A DNA stretch of 6,485 bases from the NCBI GenBank assembly GCA_902782625.1, contig CACZNZ010000229.1, forward strand, positions 1 through 6,485, in the 5' to 3' direction. Of the stretch, positions 5,758 to 6,485 are shown in pieces. Numbering within the stretch: the first letter of the stretch is position 1; each line of letters opens with the position of its first letter. The notes under the pieces were generated by a model that saw only the letters and a list, made by a program, of their open reading frames with translations, ran no database searches and was not told the DNA's origin. Source of the stretch: an uncultured Lachnospiraceae bacterium. Its GTDB lineage: Bacteria; Bacillota; Clostridia; Lachnospirales; Lachnospiraceae. The translations under genes and the position numbers were made by a program.

Positions 5758-5865
5758 ATGACGAGAATCACACTCAAACGAATCGGCATGGAGCGCTTCG
5801 GTATTGGACATATGGGATTTTATCATCATACTCATGATACAGAATTACCGATTCATCTTCTCTAA
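5758..5865 (+). CDS. 35-residue small ORF, histidine-rich; possible small protein or alpha/beta-hydrolase C-terminal remnant
   Basis: The ATG at 5758 is preceded by GGGGGGAGG with a 7-nt gap, an unusually strong ribosome binding site, and the frame ends in TAA at 5863-5865. The product is basic at the N-terminus (MTRITLKRIGMERFG), then IGHMGFYHHTHDTELP and IHLL. It holds five histidines and has no membrane segment. A promoter (5662-5690) and a perfect hairpin terminator (5886-5923) frame it as a complete unit of roughly 225 nt. Against a freestanding gene, GHMGF preceded by a basic strand resembles the C-terminus of COG4757-type predicted alpha/beta hydrolases, where GHFGFF carries the catalytic His. 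The same frame stays open back to 5695 with no further hydrolase-like sequence. An ATG at 5740 has no good ribosome site. Whether it is a gene, a decayed gene or only an sRNA is open. Confidence 0.5.
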   Translation: MTRITLKRIGMERFGIGHMGFYHHTHDTELPIHLL

Positions 5866-5885
5866 GAATCTTATAATTAACTATG

Positions 5886-5923
5886 AAGGAGTTACTGAAA
5901 TCAATCAGTAACTCCTTTCTTTT
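5886..5923 (+). terminator. Intrinsic terminator downstream of the small ORF
   Basis: AAGGAGTTACTGA (5886-5898) pairs perfectly over 13 bp with TCAGTAACTCCTT (5905-5917) around a 6-nt loop, followed by TCTTTT. The T-run lies on the plus strand. On the minus strand the stem is followed by CATAGTTAA, a poor U-tract, so the element is oriented for the small-ORF unit. It could still help end the converging peptidase-like gene, whose stop codon (5924-5922) touches it. Confidence 0.8.
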
Positions 5924-6485
5924 ATAATCTGCTGATCCGGGACAGTGCTGCCATGCCGCCTTTCGGCTTCAGAGCTCCTTTCCACAGATCTTCAAAATCT
6001 ACAGACAGTTCTTCTCCGTAAGTATGAAAAAATATCTTGATTCTTTCTTCGGATTCTTCGTAACCTGTTACGGAAAACCAGTGCCACCAGAGATCTTTCA
6101 ATGCGGGATTTCTGTGAGACAGATTCAGATAAGCAACCGGGAGATCGTTGCTGATACTGTCCTTTAAAAATGTTTTGGCTTCTTCATAGGATTTATCTCC
6201 ACTTAACGTACGGAACTCAGCCTGATATCCATGTCTGTTCAGATAGGCTCCACATCCGTCTGTAAAATAAGAAAGTTTTGTCACTCCTCCCATTCTCGGT
6301 CTGATATAAGGTTTCATGATCATGCCAAATCGAACGTAGTTATCCTTTGTCAATTCATCTGCCGGAAAAGGCAGAGCAGATCTTAATCCCTTGTTATTTG
6401 CCAGACAGATGCAAAGATCACAGGCCGCCAATGCCCCGCATCCTCCCAGATGCATCCAAAAATCCCGAAACCATTCCTGATTTCC
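5922..6485 (-). CDS. Papain/C39-like putative cysteine-peptidase-fold protein, 5' end outside window
   Basis: The frame is open to the right edge, so the N-terminus is missing; 187 residues are visible and an internal ATG at 6455 need not be the start. The visible part begins GNQEWFRDFWMHLGGCGALA. GGCGA at visible 14-18 places a cysteine (Cys16) in a Gly-rich turn before a helix, as in papain-like and C39-like peptidases. DLWWHWFSVTGYEE (around 131-144, His135) looks like the matching His strand, and HTYGEELSVDF follows. MKPYIRPRMGG lies between them. I recall conserved uncharacterised clostridial proteins of this pattern but cannot name a family with certainty. No membrane segment is visible in this portion. 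Peptidase, transglutaminase or non-catalytic roles are all possible; the Cys-His pairing is inference from motif order and context. The stop is 5924-5922. Confidence 0.8.
   Translation of the reverse strand, partial: GNQEWFRDFWMHLGGCGALAACDLCICLANNKGLRSALPFPADELTKDNYVRFGMIMKPYIRPRMGGVTKLSYFTDGCGAYLNRHGYQAEFRTLSGDKSYEEAKTFLKDSISNDLPVAYLNLSHRNPALKDLWWHWFSVTGYEESEERIKIFFHTYGEELSVDFEDLWKGALKPKGGMAALSRISRL

Noticed and set aside
1..6485. Mobile element, CRISPR array, tRNA or rRNA
   Set aside because: I found no transposase, integrase, terminal inverted repeats, regularly spaced repeats or tRNA-like cloverleaf. The short inverted repeats present are explained as terminators, operators or leader stems.

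Overview
The window is about 6.5 kb of ordinary bacterial chromosome. I infer a strictly anaerobic, low-to-moderate GC Gram-positive of the Clostridia, most likely Lachnospiraceae-like. The grounds are an oxygen-sensitive class III ribonucleotide reductase, purine-rich Shine-Dalgarno sites, sigma-A-type promoters, a secreted amidase with a copper-amine-oxidase-type stalk domain, and strong GC-stem/U-tract terminators. The family-level assignment is inference. I see no insertion sequence, CRISPR array, tRNA or rRNA.

Layout: (1) 1-1863, minus: most of nrdD, running off the left edge. Behind it, 1864-2074 is a dense control region: a near-consensus promoter covered by two NrdR-box-like palindromes about three helical turns apart, then a leader of roughly 150 nt that can form a long interrupted hairpin and a second, terminator-like hairpin just before the ribosome binding site. 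(2) 2081-4060, minus: a two-gene operon with its own promoter and terminator. It encodes an OmpR/PhoB-type regulator whose receiver lacks the phosphoacceptor aspartate, then, 4 nt later, a secreted N-acetylmuramoyl-L-alanine amidase. (3) 4105-5082, plus: a single-gene unit with a strong promoter, encoding an unrecognised 279-residue protein with an HELTH zinc-metallopeptidase-like motif and ending in a bidirectional terminator. (4) 5081-5641, minus: a Nudix hydrolase converging on that terminator. (5) 5662-5923, plus: a compact unit with promoter, 5' inverted repeat, ribosome binding site, 35-codon ORF and terminator. It is either a small histidine-rich protein gene or the remnant tail of an alpha/beta-hydrolase gene. 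(6) 5922-6485, minus: the C-terminal 187 residues of a protein with GGCGA and WHWF motifs suggesting a papain/C39-like cysteine-peptidase fold, cut by the right edge.

The genes do not form one pathway. The RR-amidase pair points to cell-wall turnover controlled by a phosphorylation-independent regulator, and nrdD supplies dNTPs under probable NrdR control. The parts most worth a second look are the nrdD leader RNA, the small-ORF unit at 5662-5923, and the two unassigned hydrolase-like proteins.
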